Source of the DNA: Ricinus communis
Taxonomy: Eukaryota > Streptophyta > Magnoliopsida > Malpighiales > Euphorbiaceae
Length of the DNA: 64,000 nt
Assembly (NCBI RefSeq): GCF_019578655.1
Contig: NC_063256.1
Span: forward strand, 8,866,001 to 8,930,000
Reading direction: 5' to 3'
Shown: positions 24,121 through 36,800 of the stretch, one piece after another
Layout of the letters: every line of letters starts with the position of its first letter
Numbering within the stretch: the first letter of the stretch is position 1
Made by a program: the position numbers and the translations under genes
Notes under the pieces: generated by a model
Seen by the model: the letters and a program-made list of their open reading frames with translations, nothing else
Told to the model about the DNA's origin: nothing
The model's database searches: none

Positions 24121-26233
24121 TATATTTTAAGAGTGTATGAATTTTAAAACTATCTTACGTTACTTTAGCAAACTCTATTTTATTTGGTAATTTAAAATTA
24201 CAGGTTACTATTTTCTTAAAAAAAGATTATATGTAAATTGTCATTATTCTATTGATAGATTAAAATAAAGTATGGTAAGAAAAAGTAAACATAGAATTCT
24301 TCTAATTTTTTTATTATTAGTTTTTGGTTTTTCAAACATTATTTCAAAATTAGAGTAGGATTCCCTTATTTATGGAAACCATCAATTCCATTATCTCTTT
24401 AAGAAAACAAACTTTTATAAAAAAACAAGCTAATTATAAATAATTAGATAAATAAAATAATAATTTATTATTTACATATATAATATTCTTTTATAGATTT
24501 ATTGTATATATAATAATAATAAATCAATTATAATTTTTATTTTTATAATAATTAAATATTATTATAATGTCAACAACAAAGAGAATCTAAATTTTGTCCT
24601 ACTAAGACAACTCAATATTAGGAGGTTAATTGAGTAATTTGGTGCACAGATATTTTCTGCGAAAGAACTTATATTAATAAATTAGTTGTCAGTAAATTTA
24701 CCTTTTTAAAAAATATAGCATCCGTCCCCACAAAGTTACCATTTTAGACAACTTTCTGTTTATCTGTTTCAACATCAGAGTAAACAGAAAATTGCTTCTA
24801 ATAGTGATTTTTTTTTTAAAGGTACTAAAAGTAATATTTTGAGGCGCACTTTGGCTTCTGTAGTTAATTTTGTCTCAGCAATTACCTGTGGTTAATTAAT
24901 TATAACATATAATTCAAGATTCTCCAATTCTACATAGTGTAGATTTTTTTTTTTATAAAAAAAATTGGATAAATAAATATAAAAACTTACAAAATAATGT
25001 ATGACCAATTTGCATACACAATACCTAATTAAGAAACATTTATAGTGCTACTATAACAATCACTATATTTATAATAATATACTAATTATTTAAAAATATA
25101 TAAATTAGATATATAAAATTTAATTATCCGATTGTTTTAACATCTTAACTATTAGAATCCTTACAAAATTTGAGAAATGAAAACAAAATTCTGAAGAAAC
25201 CCCGTTCTGCCATCAATGGATTTATTAAGAATTCCATAAAATTTGATCTACTTCCTTGGATGAATTTTTAGTGATGGAAGATCCTTTTAAGGCTCTTTCA
25301 AAAAAACACTATTTCAAGAACCTATAAAAAGCATTAGTATTATTAAAGATTTTCTCTTTAATAATTTATTTGACACAAGAATATTGGCGTTCAATGAACA
25401 ACAAGGATCATTCCTCTAAAGCTTGAGGTTCTTGTTCGCTGCCGCTTTGCATCAAAAGTCTAAAGATCTGCAAAGCCGGGCGAAATGTTTGAAAATTTAA
25501 CCAAAGCCATTTTGATAATTAAGGTGGATGCATATTAGGTCTACTGCTGCTACTTTACGGATTTGGTAGATTTGGCGTCTAAATTAGCAGAGCATTTAGA
25601 CCTAAAAATAATATAGAACAGTTAAAAGACCCAAATGTAATACAAAAAATAAATAAATTACACTTTAGATTCTATTTCTTCAGCAATGGCACAAGCCTTT
25701 CTGTGTAGAGATATAACGTGTGGATATAATCTTGATGAAAAAAGGAGAGGCCGATGAGTTTAAATATGCGACGTCTGCTGTGAGCTTTTACGATTTAGTA
25801 GTGGTGTCGCCAGAAATACAGGTTTTATTAAAAAACGGGAACTTAAATATTTTGGTTGTTCAAATTTTTAGGATAATCTAGCCGTTTCAAATTTTAACAT
25901 AATTTATATAGATCAACCCCACACTTTATGAGGATGCTGAGATTTTATTATGATCAAATAACTTTTACAAGTAATCGATTGAGAGATAGAAATGTTTTTA
26001 AAATAAAAATTTAAAATCTTTTCTTTTTTTCCTATTGGTAAGGCGTAAAATTTCTTTTTTCCTCTCATGATAACAAAGCAAAAGAAATAAAAATGGTATT
26101 ACTAAATTCTTTTCTGTTAGTATCTAGTTAGAAATAGACCGACATATTAATGTGACAATCCATTTTATTAAAATTAAGAGATTCTTACTTAAACTTGGTG
26201 TTGTTTAAATTGGACTATTTCTAAAGGTTGAAA
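24121..26233. other. AT-rich spacer
   Basis: No gene is recognised. The segment 25400-25830 is less AT-rich but has no family resemblance that I can identify. Confidence 0.5.
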
Positions 26234-26473
26234 CATGGTTGCCTTTCATGGAGATGCCCTTAATGTCATCAACATTGCTCAAAAGCGTGCTTCTGCTCTA
26301 GCGGAAAGTGCTGCCCTCTTTGAAGATATTAATGTTCTGTGCAATAATTTTGATAGGATCTCCTTTTTCTTATGTTTTTAGGAATCATAATGTAGTAGCC
26401 CATAACATTGCTCGAAGACTTTCCTCTAGTTTTGCTTTGTAGTTTCTTGTTGGCCTTGTTCCTCTCTTATTCT
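26234..26473 (+). pseudogene. LINE-type RNase H domain fragment
   Basis: Read in two frames, this stretch encodes an RNase H-like (RVT_3) C-terminal domain of plant non-LTR retrotransposons: HGDALNVINIAQKRA, LFEDINVLCNNFDRISF, then after a frameshift near 26375 RNHNVVAHNIARRLSSS and GLVPLLF. Family hallmarks are the EGDA-like start and the VAHxxAR motif. It is broken by a frameshift and stops and has no reverse transcriptase upstream, so it is a dead 3' scrap. It ends just over 100 bp before the Copia element. Confidence 0.8.
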
Positions 26474-26585
26474 AATACAATCCTATCTTTGTTAAAAGAA
26501 AAAACTAAACAAATTAAATAAAATAACATAATTAAAAAATACTAAAATCAAAATTAATGTATCTACTTTCTCTTTCATTTCCCCT

Positions 26586-26923
26586 TGTTAAAAACTAGTG
26601 CATCTTACTTTGTTTATTTGAGTCCTGGTTTAGTTGGTTTTATTTATTTTCTATTATTTAGGAATTTGAATTTTACTAGATCCTTTTCTGTTCCTGTTAT
26701 TTTGCGGAAATAAGTTAGTAATGAACTGTTAGTTTGAATTTTTTTTGTAGAATTCTTTGGGATAAGTTAGAGTTATTTCAGCACGTTATCAGTCCTTTTA
26801 GTTTATATATACGTAACCAATGTAATGTCTTTAATGTCTCAGAAATTAATAATAGAACTTCAGTTTTAGAATTTCTCTTTGTTAATTAACTGCAGAATTT
26901 TCTTGGTTTTTATTTATTTATTA
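26586..26923 (+). repeat. 5' LTR of the Copia element
   Basis: This is a direct repeat of 30857-31200. The inner edge is set by the primer-binding-like site at 26924; the last ~25 bases are diverged between the two LTRs and end in TTA rather than the usual CA. Confidence 0.85.
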
Positions 26924-27029
26924 TAGTATCAAAGCTTCAGCTTGGGTCCTGTGTTCATTCTTCTTGTCTATCAAGTTTGTCTTTTTGGAGAAGATTGAAG
27001 TTTTGGTGAAAGAAAACTTTTATTCTGTT

Positions 27030-30000
27030 TCCATGGAGTTAACTAACGGGGGAAATAGTTCTTGTACACAAAATGGTGTAAAGAAACTTATAGGCACAAA
27101 CTACATGTACTGGAGGATGTGCATAGAGGCTTATCTTCAAGGTCAAGACTTATAAGATTTAGTGGCTGGTGCTGGTACGGAAATTCCAGCAGACACACCT
27201 TATAATTCTGAACCAAGAAGGAAGAGGAAGATCAAGTGTGGAAAGGCTCTCTTTGCTTTGAGGTCTTCTATTAGCAAAGAGTTGATTGATCATATTCGGG
27301 ATGTCAATTCTCTGAAAAAAGTATGGGAAACTCTTGAGAGGTTGTTTCTTAAGAAGTATACAACAAGGTTGCAATTCTTGGAGAATGAATTGGCAAGGGT
27401 AAACTAGGAAGGTATGTCAATATCAGAATATTTCTTACGAATTAAGAATATATGTTCTGAAATTTCATAGCTAGATGCTACTGAGAGGGTTAGTGAAGCA
27501 CGTCTACGTCGAAATCTCATGCGTGGATTGAAGACATAGTACATACCCTTTATCACCTCGATTCAAGGATTTGCAAATCAGCCAACGGTTGAAGAATTAG
27601 AGAATTTACTCTCTAATCAGGAGGCTTTAGCTAAGCAAATGGTGAAAAGTACTGAATCTGATGCTGTTCTTTTTGCAAGAGGAAAGCCAAGTGAAAAGAA
27701 CACATCAAAGAGAAAACACTTTACGAAAAGTCTAAGTGAAAAGAAGAATTACAGTGGTGGTGGTAATTCTGAAGGCAAGCAAGCAATCAACCCCATCAAG
27801 TGTTACAGATGTGGAAGATAAGGTGGGAATATTGCCTTACAGTGGAAATGTTAGAAGCTAAGGATAATGTGGCTTTCTCATCAACATCAAATCAGGTCCT
27901 TGCAAACTACACTAACCACCAAGAAGAGTGGGTCATTGATTTTGGTTGCTCGCATCATGTAACCAGAAATGATTCATTATTTTCTGATTTTCGTCCACAC
28001 AATAGAGAAAGAGTTATTGTATCAGCTGATAGCACTACTTATCCAGTGGAAAAGGAAGGGATTGTCAAGATTGCAGCGGTTCATATCAAATTGAATGATG
28101 TTTATCATGTTCTAGCAGGGGAAGCATATGTGAGAAAGACAAGCCAAACTGACAATGTCGCAATTTGGCATGCACGATTGGGCCATGTAGGATATCAAAT
28201 GTTACAGCAAATTTCTTCAAAGAAATTGTTAGATGGCATTTCAATATTGAAGAATGTTCATGAAGATATGATATGTCAAGGTTGTCAGTATAGTAAGTCG
28301 CATCGCCTTCCCTTCCAAAAGTTCGTCAAATCGCAGGACAACAACTTTTGAATTGTTGCACACGGATCTAATGGGACCATAAAAAACTCCTAGCTATTGT
28401 GGTTTTCGCTATGATATGGTATTGCTAAATGATCATTCAAGATACACATGGGTTTATTTTTTGAAAGAGAAAAGTGAAGCACTGTCAAAGTTTGCTGAAT
28501 TCAAAACTACAATGGAAAAGGAGTTTGGGCAGAAAGTCAAATGTTTGAGGAGTGATAATGAATGAAAGTATATGTTAAATGATTTTTTTTTCAGTTTTAT
28601 GAAGATCATGGTATTCAGCGGGAAATGATATGCCCTGATACCCCTCAACAAAATGGAGTTGCAGAGAGGAAATTGACTCATCTTACATCAATTTGTCTCT
28701 CTTGGTTATATGACAAAACTTCTCCTCAAGAACTTTGGGCTGAAGCTATTCAATGTGCATGTCATGTTGTTAATCGTTTACCTCCATGGCCAGGTACAGA
28801 AAAATCTCCTTTTGAGATTATGTATAATATGAAACCCAATATAAATTACTTTCGGGTATTTGGTTCTACTTTGTAATGTTCATGTCCCTAAAACAAATTG
28901 AACCAAACTTGACCCAAAAGCAAAAAAAAAAAGTGTGTTTGTTGGCTATGATTCATTTTGGTAAGGATAAAGGTGCATGGATCCACAGACGAGAAAGTCC
29001 ATTACATCTAGAGATGTTGTGTTCAATGAAGTATCCTCTATATACTCAATAATAAAATTTATTGCTCAAAATTTTGCTCTAAAGGGTAATCAAGATGCAC
29101 TAGAATTGTTTCCGCAAAGTAATTTGCAGGCATCCACAAATGAATCTTCTATCATTGATGAGGATGTTTTAAATCTAGAAAGTGGTGACCAGCAAGAAAG
29201 AAGAAGGTCAACAAATGAGAAAAGACTACCAAGTCATTTGAATGATTATCAAGTACAGATCAATAATTGTTCAGTGACTTCATATTTTTTTGTTGAAGCA
29301 TTAGATAAAGAAGAACCAACATCATTTCATGAAACAAAAGTCGATCCAAAATGGGAAGCTGCTATGAGAGAAGAGATTGAAGCTTTGCATAAAAATGAAA
29401 CATGGGAGTTGGTACCAAAACCAGAAAAATGTTAACAAATCACTTGTAAGTGGGTTTATCGTCTGAAAAAGAAATCAGATGGGTCAATTAACAAGTATAA
29501 AGCGCGTCTTGTTGCTTGAGGTTTCTCACAAAGCTATGGAATGGATTACGAGGAGACTTTCAGTCCAGTAGTAAAAATGGTGACAGTAAGATCAATTTTT
29601 TCATTTGCCGCATTTCGAAGTTGGAAGTTGTGGCAGCTTGATGTAAATTACGCCTTTCTCTATGGAGAATTAGATCGTGATGTATTCATGGAGCAGCCCT
29701 AAAGATTCAAATCAAAGAAATTTTCAGACTATATTTGTAAATTAAAGAAGGCGTTGAACGGGTTAAAACAAGCACCTCGTACTTGGTATGGTAAAGTTGC
29801 TCAATACTTTATCTTTTGTGATTTTAAAGTTTCTGATTCAGATTCTAGTTTATTTACAAAATTAGAATCAGACAAGCATGTGTTGACTTTATTATATGTG
29901 GATGACATGATAATTACGAGAGATGATAAAGCTGAAATTTCTCGCTTAAGGAATGATCTTTCAATTTGGTTTGAAATGAAGAAGTTAGGTGAGGTTGGAT

Positions 30001-30780
30001 ATTTTCTTAGTTTGGAGGTGGAGAAAACTGAACAAGGATATTTTATTTCCCCAAGAAGATATGCAAATGGTCTTTTGGAGTCTTTTAGCATGGGGGAGTC
30101 AAAGGAAATGGCCACACCGATGTAGCCAAATTTGAAGTTGAAGAAAGATGGAGGAAAGGCTTTGCAAGATGCAAGAAAGTTTCGGCAGCTTGTTGGTAGT
30201 TTAATCTACTTAACTATCACAAGGCTCGAAATTGCATATTCTGTTGGTGTTATTTCTCAGTTTATGCAAAATCCAAAAAGTCACCATTTGGATACTGTGA
30301 ATAGGATTCTACATTATGTAAATGGCTCTTTTGAATATGGTTTGATGTATAAGAAGAATGATTGTTTTCTTCCAAGTGGTTATAATGATGCAGACTGGAT
30401 TAGGGATGCAATCGATCGTCGTTCAACTTCGGGATACTGTTTTGGTCTCGGTTCAGTTATGGTCTCTTGGTGCAGCAAGAAGCAGCCTATTGTTGCCTTG
30501 TCAAGTACCGATGCTGAATATATTGCTGCTGTAATGGCTGCACAAGAATGCATTTGGTTGAAATGTTTGATGAGGGATATGTTTTGTAAAGTTGATTATC
30601 TAGTTCAGATTAATTGCGACAATGAAAGTGCAATCAAGCTTGCTTCAAATCCAGTCTTTCATGGCAGAATAAAGCATATCGAAGTTTGTCATCATTTTGT
30701 GAGGTAAAAAGTGTTAAATCAAGAACTTGAGCTAGTAGGAGTTGGCACAAATGATCAAACAGCTTATATATTTACAAAAG
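27030..30780 (+). pseudogene. decayed Copia gag-pol
   Basis: The coding region is split into frames by stops near 27151, 27406, 27470, 27537, 27819, 29433, 29518, 29700 and 30123, and by frameshifts between about 27830 and 28950. Recognisable blocks are the gag helix ENELARVN ... MSISEYFLRIKN, integrase SRYTWVYFLKEKSEA, RT KWVYRLKKKSDG and YVDDMI, and RNase H STDAEYIA with the late CDNESAIKLASNPV. Most stops sit where a Gln or Arg codon is expected, consistent with C-to-T change at methylated sites. Confidence 0.9.
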
Positions 30781-30856
30781 CTTTGGCAAAGTGAAAATTT
30801 GAGTGTTTTAGAGCTAATCTTGGTGTTGTTGATCATAAATATGCACTAAGGGGGAG

Positions 30857-31200
30857 TGTTAAAAATTAGTGCATCTTACTTGGTCTATTTGAGTCCTACT
30901 TGAGTTGGTTTTATCTATTTCCTATTATTTAGGAGTTTGAGTTTTACTGGATCCTTTTCCATTCCTGTTATTTTGCGGAAATAAATTAGTAATGAATTGT
31001 TAGTTTGAAGTTTTTTTTTGTAGAATTCTTTGGGATTAGTTAGAGTTATTTCAGCAAACATTATCAGTCCTTTTAGTTTATAAATATGTAACCAATTTAA
31101 TGTCTTTAATGTCTCATAAATTAATAATAAAACTTCAGTTTTTAGAATTTCCCTTTGTTAATTAACTACAGAATTTCTTAGTGTCTTTCGTTTTGTTTTA
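30857..31200 (+). repeat. 3' LTR of the Copia element
   Basis: This is a direct repeat of 26586-26923. It follows the purine tract and is followed by the CCCCT target-site copy at 31201. Confidence 0.85.
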
Positions 31201-31421
31201 CCCCTTTCTCCTAATCCAAACAACTTAACTCTAAATGAATAAATAAAATTGATGCTTTTATCACTATTCCAAACCGGCCTATGAGAAATTGATCGTACAA
31301 TGGCGTATTGCTCATGGAATCCATTGTCTAGGCAAGAAATTGACACTTTTGTCACTATTCCAAATCAACAATCTTCACATTCTTTCAGAATCCATTAAAA
31401 GATTGGAGGGTTTGATATCTT

Positions 31422-31608
31422 TGTGGAGATTCAAACAGCGAGATTCGTTCTGACCCGAATCTTTCATTTGAACACTCATACCCACCCACAAAGATCATGT
31501 GCATACGCGACCAAGAATGTCAAAAAGCATACCTATTAGCCACTTCCAATGACATCCTCCGAGTGTGGCGTATCAGCAATGATTACTCGCGCGTGGAACT
31601 AAGATAGG
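31422..31608 (+). pseudogene. fragment of a WD40 protein gene (AN11/LWD type)
   Basis: In one frame this reads [49 protein letters not shown] and YSRVELR, then a stop at 31606. This closely follows a central part of plant WD-repeat proteins of the ANTHOCYANIN11 / LIGHT-REGULATED WD group (a [18 protein letters not shown] segment followed by LLATSSDFLRLWRI). Those proteins are ~340 aa; here only ~60 residues remain. The expected next segment (NKNSEFCGPLTSFDWN) is absent, replaced by Ser/Pro-rich frames without family features. There is no intron in the fragment. It looks like a truncated gene copy captured beside the Copia element. Confidence 0.75.
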
Positions 31609-33484
31609 CAGGCGGTCTTCCTTTACCCTCCGAACAAACATCCACCTCTGCCACAGCTGCAGTTTCACCATCTCCATCTCCATCTCCAACAATAGCTAGT
31701 TCTAAGTTGAGCAGTAAAAAACATAATAGACAGAGCTAGAAAAAGAAAACCTAACCAAGCCAAAAAAAAAAAAGGAGAGAATCCCTATAGGGTTTTGCAA
31801 TTAATCAAAAACCTCTATGAGATCCCAAGAAAATTCCAAGAATTAGCACTTGAATGTAAGATTATTATTATTATAATCTTATATTAATGACCCATAATTA
31901 AATATCTGGTTTAGTATTAAATGAACTAATATAATGGTTATTAGTTAATTATAAATTAGAACATTGGGATAATGCCTTTGTCTCTACCTTTATTAAATTA
32001 TACAATAAAGCTCATTACACTATTCATATAATAATAAAATTGTAGGATTATTAAGCACGTTTTTTTTTCTTTTGAGAATTGCTTAAAAAAAAATCACTAT
32101 AAAAAAAAAAGGCTAAATTTTGCACCATTGAAAGAGGCTATTTAAAGCAAGAAGGTTAGAGAGAAGAACAATTACGCTTAAGGAATTAACATTAAGCAAG
32201 CCATGGATCAAGGTATATTTTATATATTATATTTGTGTTACTGAATTTAGAATCTCAATAGAATTGTGTTGATTTAATTCGTAATTATGATATTGTAGCT
32301 AATTATAGATGTTTCTTGTAATTTTAGAAACACGTTAAGAATTAAATTAAGTGTATAAGTGTATAATTTAATCTAACGTTTGGATCCCTATATGCATAAA
32401 GAAAGCGACGGAGCTGCTGGTCATTGTCAATTTCAAGCTTCTTTTGGCATCCCGCATTAGGGTTAGCAATATTAAACTTCATCTTGCTCCGATTAAAGTA
32501 GAGGCGGTTGTGCCCAAAATAAGAGTGTGTTGCACCGCATTACATTTTGCCTTGTTCTTTCATTTTCTGTTGTTTCTTTATTTTTGAAAAATTGTTTGTG
32601 TTTCTTTATAATATTTCCATTAAGAAAAGAGAGAGGGAAGATGGGATACCCGTGTGAGTTAACGAGTGATGTGATTTTTTGATTTTTATACACGTAGAAA
32701 TATCATATCGACATATAATTACCTATTTAAATGGAGACCGATGATAGAGGCTGTTCTGTTACTCCGATTACAATCGACAGAGTTTTATCTAAATTAAAAT
32801 TTAGAGAGAATGAAGAAATAAGCCCCAAATCTAAGAGAACGTCGATACAATTTTCCTGAAAAGAAACGACCAGTCATGTCAAGTTTAGGGGGCCGTGTAT
32901 TAAGCCTTCCTTTTACATATAAAAGTGCTTATTCTTGGAACTTGATTCTTGCTTCTATGAGCCCGCTAAAAGTTAAAATATACTCCAAGTCTCTCATGGT
33001 AGCTTTTCTTCTTCTGTTTTAAAATTTGGTTTATTTCTTTTTTAATTATTTATTTCAGAATGTTAAACATATTTTTCATCAACTGATACAAATATCACCA
33101 CTTGCTATTAAATGTCTATTTCTTAATTTAAAATTTATATTTCTTAAGTTTATAATGACATTTTAGAAAAAAAAAGAATATGATAAAAAGAAAACTAATA
33201 GCATGAGCTAACAAAAAAAGAGAACGAAGAGAGTGTTTGCCAGTAATTAATCAATTATCGTAGCAAGGTCTTGCAACTTCACTAAAGTTACCTTAATTTC
33301 TGAAGTGATCTAAGCGGAATTCCCTAGTAAAAATTAAAATACAACACGGAAGTATCAAGCACAAACCGGTCAGCTTTTAATATATGACGGCGATCTCACC
33401 ATCTTTGATGCATGTAACTCAACCGCCTTTTCAATCAGAAGTGTTTGGATTCGAAAATGTAAAGAGGATTAGGCAGCACATGTA
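31609..33484. other. spacer between WD40 fragment and NIMIN copy 3
   Basis: A run of A's lies near 31762-31773, then AT-rich DNA. No gene is recognised, and the frames near 32400-32700 have no identifiable features. Confidence 0.5.
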
Positions 33485-33892
33485 CTAAAGTGAAAGCCTC
33501 AAGTCTAAGCCATCTTTACTCTCTTCTTTCTCTGCAACAGCTTCAGTTCTTCGAGAAGTTTCCACCATGGCAGCTCTAGGGTTTTTGGGCTGCAAAGACT
33601 CTTGCAAGAAATCTTCAGGTTGGAAAGAAGGCTTCCAAACAGTAACCCGCTGATTGTTGTTCTCCTCTGCACCGATTTTTGTTTTCTTTTTCTTGTCTTT
33701 GTGATCCATCTCCTGCTTCAATATTGCATCAGAGCCACTCAACAGGCGATCACGAGCCTCGCGGATGCCCTTGATTAGAGCAAAAAACTTCTCTATCTTT
33801 GCTTCTTCATTGTCATCGTCATCGTCATCTTCCCGGTGATGACGATGATGTTCATCAGCGATCAGTTTCCTTTTCTTGCTTGAACTTTCCAT
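33485..33892 (-). CDS. NIM1/NPR1-interacting protein (NIMIN), copy 3
   Basis: This is a single-exon NIMIN family protein of 135 aa starting MESSSKKRKLIADEH. It has a basic/His-rich start, then an acidic run (REDDDDDDNEEAK, about residues 20-32), the NPR1-binding segment IEKFFALIKGIREARDRL (about 33-50), a Lys-rich linker (KDKKKKTK), WKPSFQPEDF, and the C-terminal EAR motif LDLRLSL. The FFALI(K/R)xIREAR core is shared almost exactly with copy 2, so these two are the closest pair. Like its relatives it likely represses NPR1-dependent defence genes in the nucleus. It is separated from copy 2 by ~13 kb holding the Copia element. A W-box-like TTGACT lies at 34026-34031 on the minus strand, ~135 bp upstream. 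Confidence 0.9.
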   Translation of the reverse strand: MESSSKKRKLIADEHHRHHREDDDDDDNEEAKIEKFFALIKGIREARDRLLSGSDAILKQEMDHKDKKKKTKIGAEENNNQRVTVWKPSFQPEDFLQESLQPKNPRAAMVETSRRTEAVAEKEESKDGLDLRLSL

Positions 33893-36800
33893 TAGTAGTA
33901 TGGTTTGGTTGTGGTGTAGGGCTGAAGGGAGAGCAAAAACTAGAGGGAAGTAGAGTTAAGTGGTGCACTTTCTAGGTTGCTTCCTTTGCTGTTGCTTGGA
34001 GACCTGCAATTATTTATTTACATGAAGTCAAGCTGTTCAATCATTTTCAGTTCTTGCTACCCAACCATTTTTTACAATAAACATCTAAGATGAATATTAT
34101 TACCCAAAGTGCCACTCTCTTTCTTCTTCTCACCACAATTTTGAGCACAAGCTTTTTCAATGAAAAATAGTTAGTGCAATGTGTCATTAACTGAATTTAC
34201 TAAAAAACAAATTATGACTGATGAATTGAAAAGAAGTCATGGAATTGGTATACATTTTTCTACCAATCAAGTTTCCGAGTTTTTTTCTAGAAAATTTATA
34301 AGTTTCATTAATAAAAACTAAAGAATATATTTTAAAATAAAATTAAAAATACACATTAAAAATTAAAAAAAATATACATATAAAGAGATATGTTTTTTAC
34401 CATATTAATATGATTAGTGTTAGTAGTTCGTAATTTTATATAAAATAAAATTTTATCCAGTAATATTAAGTTAAATATTAAAATTTCATATGTTGTGTTA
34501 AGAAGTACATTTACTTCTATAGAAAAAGAATTCATTATTTCATAAAGAAACAACCACACAAGAAAAATAAAAAAAAAATGAGAGGCGGCTAAAGTTTTTT
34601 TATTTTTTATTATTAGTTATTGTTCCTTTTTTAAGATTCTAAGCTTTAATTAATATCTTTCTTTTTATAAATATATCATTCCTTGTACATGTGGAAAATA
34701 TCTTTTCACCTTAGCCTAAAAACTATTTTTAACAAAAAAATTATTAAATTTAAAATATGAGTTGATAATACTGCTATCTCTAAACGAAGTCAATTATTTC
34801 TAAAACCATAGTTATAATAATGAATAATTCAAAATTTATATGTTGAATATTAATATTGATATTTTTAAATTAAAATAGTAATATAATAAAATTTGACATG
34901 TATAGAAAAATAATTTAATTTTATTAAGCTATCTGTTGGTGAGTAAATTTGTTATATTTCCATATAAACGAGCGGTAGGTATGTGAGCAAAACCGCAGGG
35001 CAAAAGAGTATAATTGGAATCTCAATCTGCGTCATTCACCTCAAACGTGACACATGCTTGATGACATTATATGAACATTTGCCTTTTTCTTTTTTATTCT
35101 TTTCATTATGTCCTTTTCTTGACTGCTTCCTTTCTTTTCTTTTCTTTTTTTTCTAAATTATTGTTCTTAGGGAAGAAATGGTCCCCACAAACCCTTCAAC
35201 GATCTACCCGGACTCACTTCACCTCTTATTGCTTTCTTTCTTTTTCTTTTTTCTTTTTTTTTTAAACTTTTTCCTAACTGGGATTTGTTGTCTCAAAATC
35301 AGCCTATGCAAGCCCTTCTATAAGCCCATATCTTAATGAAGAGTATATCAAACAATATTTCAATATAAAAATAAAATATTTTATTTTTATTTTTATTCAG
35401 ATTTTAATTTATTTTTTTATTTTAATAAAAATAAAAATTATAAATATCAATTACAAATGCATCAAAATTTGTAATATATTTATTAAATATAAAATAAATG
35501 GTAAATCTTAACTCTCTTACGAGCTTATAGTTCATCGGATAAAGTATTTTTTATTTTTAATTATCTAACAAAAAGATAATTATTTTTAATTCTTTATTCA
35601 TCATGTATGTATTATTTTTACTAATTCATCTTTTAATTTTATAAATTTTTTTATAATAATAAAAATTACAATTCTAATTTGAACTAGTTATAAATAAAAA
35701 TAAACTATATATTATAATAAATTATAAATTTTCTAAGTTCTACATTTAAAAAAATTTCTTTATATATCATTAAAAATATATTTATATTATATTATATTTT
35801 ATTATAGTATTATTTTATCGTCAATTTTATTCGTATAATAAAATAAAATATTTATATATTTTATATTTATTTTTATTATTTTATAAATAAAATTAAATAT
35901 CAAATCTAAATTTTTATTAAATTATAATTTCTTCATAATGAGAAATCTTATTACTATAAAATAAATTTATTATATTTTAAAATTAAAATAAAATTTTATA
36001 AATATATATGACATATCGCATGGGTGATAATAATTGATATAAAAAATAGATAACCGGGTACTTTTTGACTTTGACTTGTGTCCACATTGCATGAAATTAT
36101 AAAATCAGTATTCACGTTTTTCGAGGTTCAATTACATTAATTGCTATTTCCAGCCAATATGAAATTGATGGTATTTTTGGAATATGAATCACGGGGGATC
36201 TCAATTTGCAACCTGCTAAATGCTTCCTAGCTAAGTAGTCAACATGAACTTTTTTTCTAATTTTTATATTTTATTTTTAATTATTAATTTCTGGCTTTCT
36301 TTTGTTAAAGACTTAAAATATGTACAAATAACACCACTATAAATTATCTGCCAACGATTACACTTGATTTCCAGTCTATTTCCTTTTATCAATTAATTAC
36401 TGAAATTCAGATTAACATTTTTCATTTTTAATGATTTTTGTGGGAGATTGATTATCCAGATCTTGAGAGGAAGAGTGTTAACAAGAATAAAAAATAATAA
36501 TAAACACTTTCTTAAAGAGATAAACAATCAATAGAATAAAATAAAATTAATGAAATGATTAATTAACTAATTAAGTTTTTGTAGCTCTTCAATTATGTGG
36601 GCTTTGCCTGCTCAATATAGTATAAGATAGACCCATTATTTTTCACATGGAATATTTGAAATGTCAGCAACCAAGAATTCTTGTGCTAAGTGGGATGAGA
36701 AATTAATATCTAAAGAAGTCATCATCCACAACCATAGATTTGCAGATAGACTTCTTAATGCTAATTATTATCAGTTTGATAATGATTTTTAATACTAAAG

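Larger units (their letters stand above)
26586..31200 (+). mobile_element. Ty1/copia LTR retrotransposon, complete but decayed
   Basis: The element has LTRs at 26586-26923 and 30857-31200, which begin TGTTAAAAA and differ at roughly one base in ten. A primer-binding-like site (TAGTATCAAAGC, 26924-26935) follows the 5' LTR, and a purine tract (AAGGGGGAG, 30848-30856) precedes the 3' LTR. A 5-bp direct repeat CCCCT flanks it (26581-26585 and 31201-31205). Domains follow Copia order: gag (about 27030-27820, with remnant zinc knuckle CYRCGR), integrase zinc region (WHARLGH ... CQGC, about 28160-28300), integrase core (about 28420-28870), reverse transcriptase (29450-30125, YVDDMI) and RNase H (30130-30770). 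Many stops and frameshifts break the polyprotein. It cannot encode a working enzyme set. Confidence 0.93.

Noticed and set aside
31250..31365. Short direct repeat TTTT(A/G)TCACTATTCCAAA
   Set aside because: It is about 25 bp and only two copies; too short to interpret beyond local duplication near the Copia and WD40 fragments.
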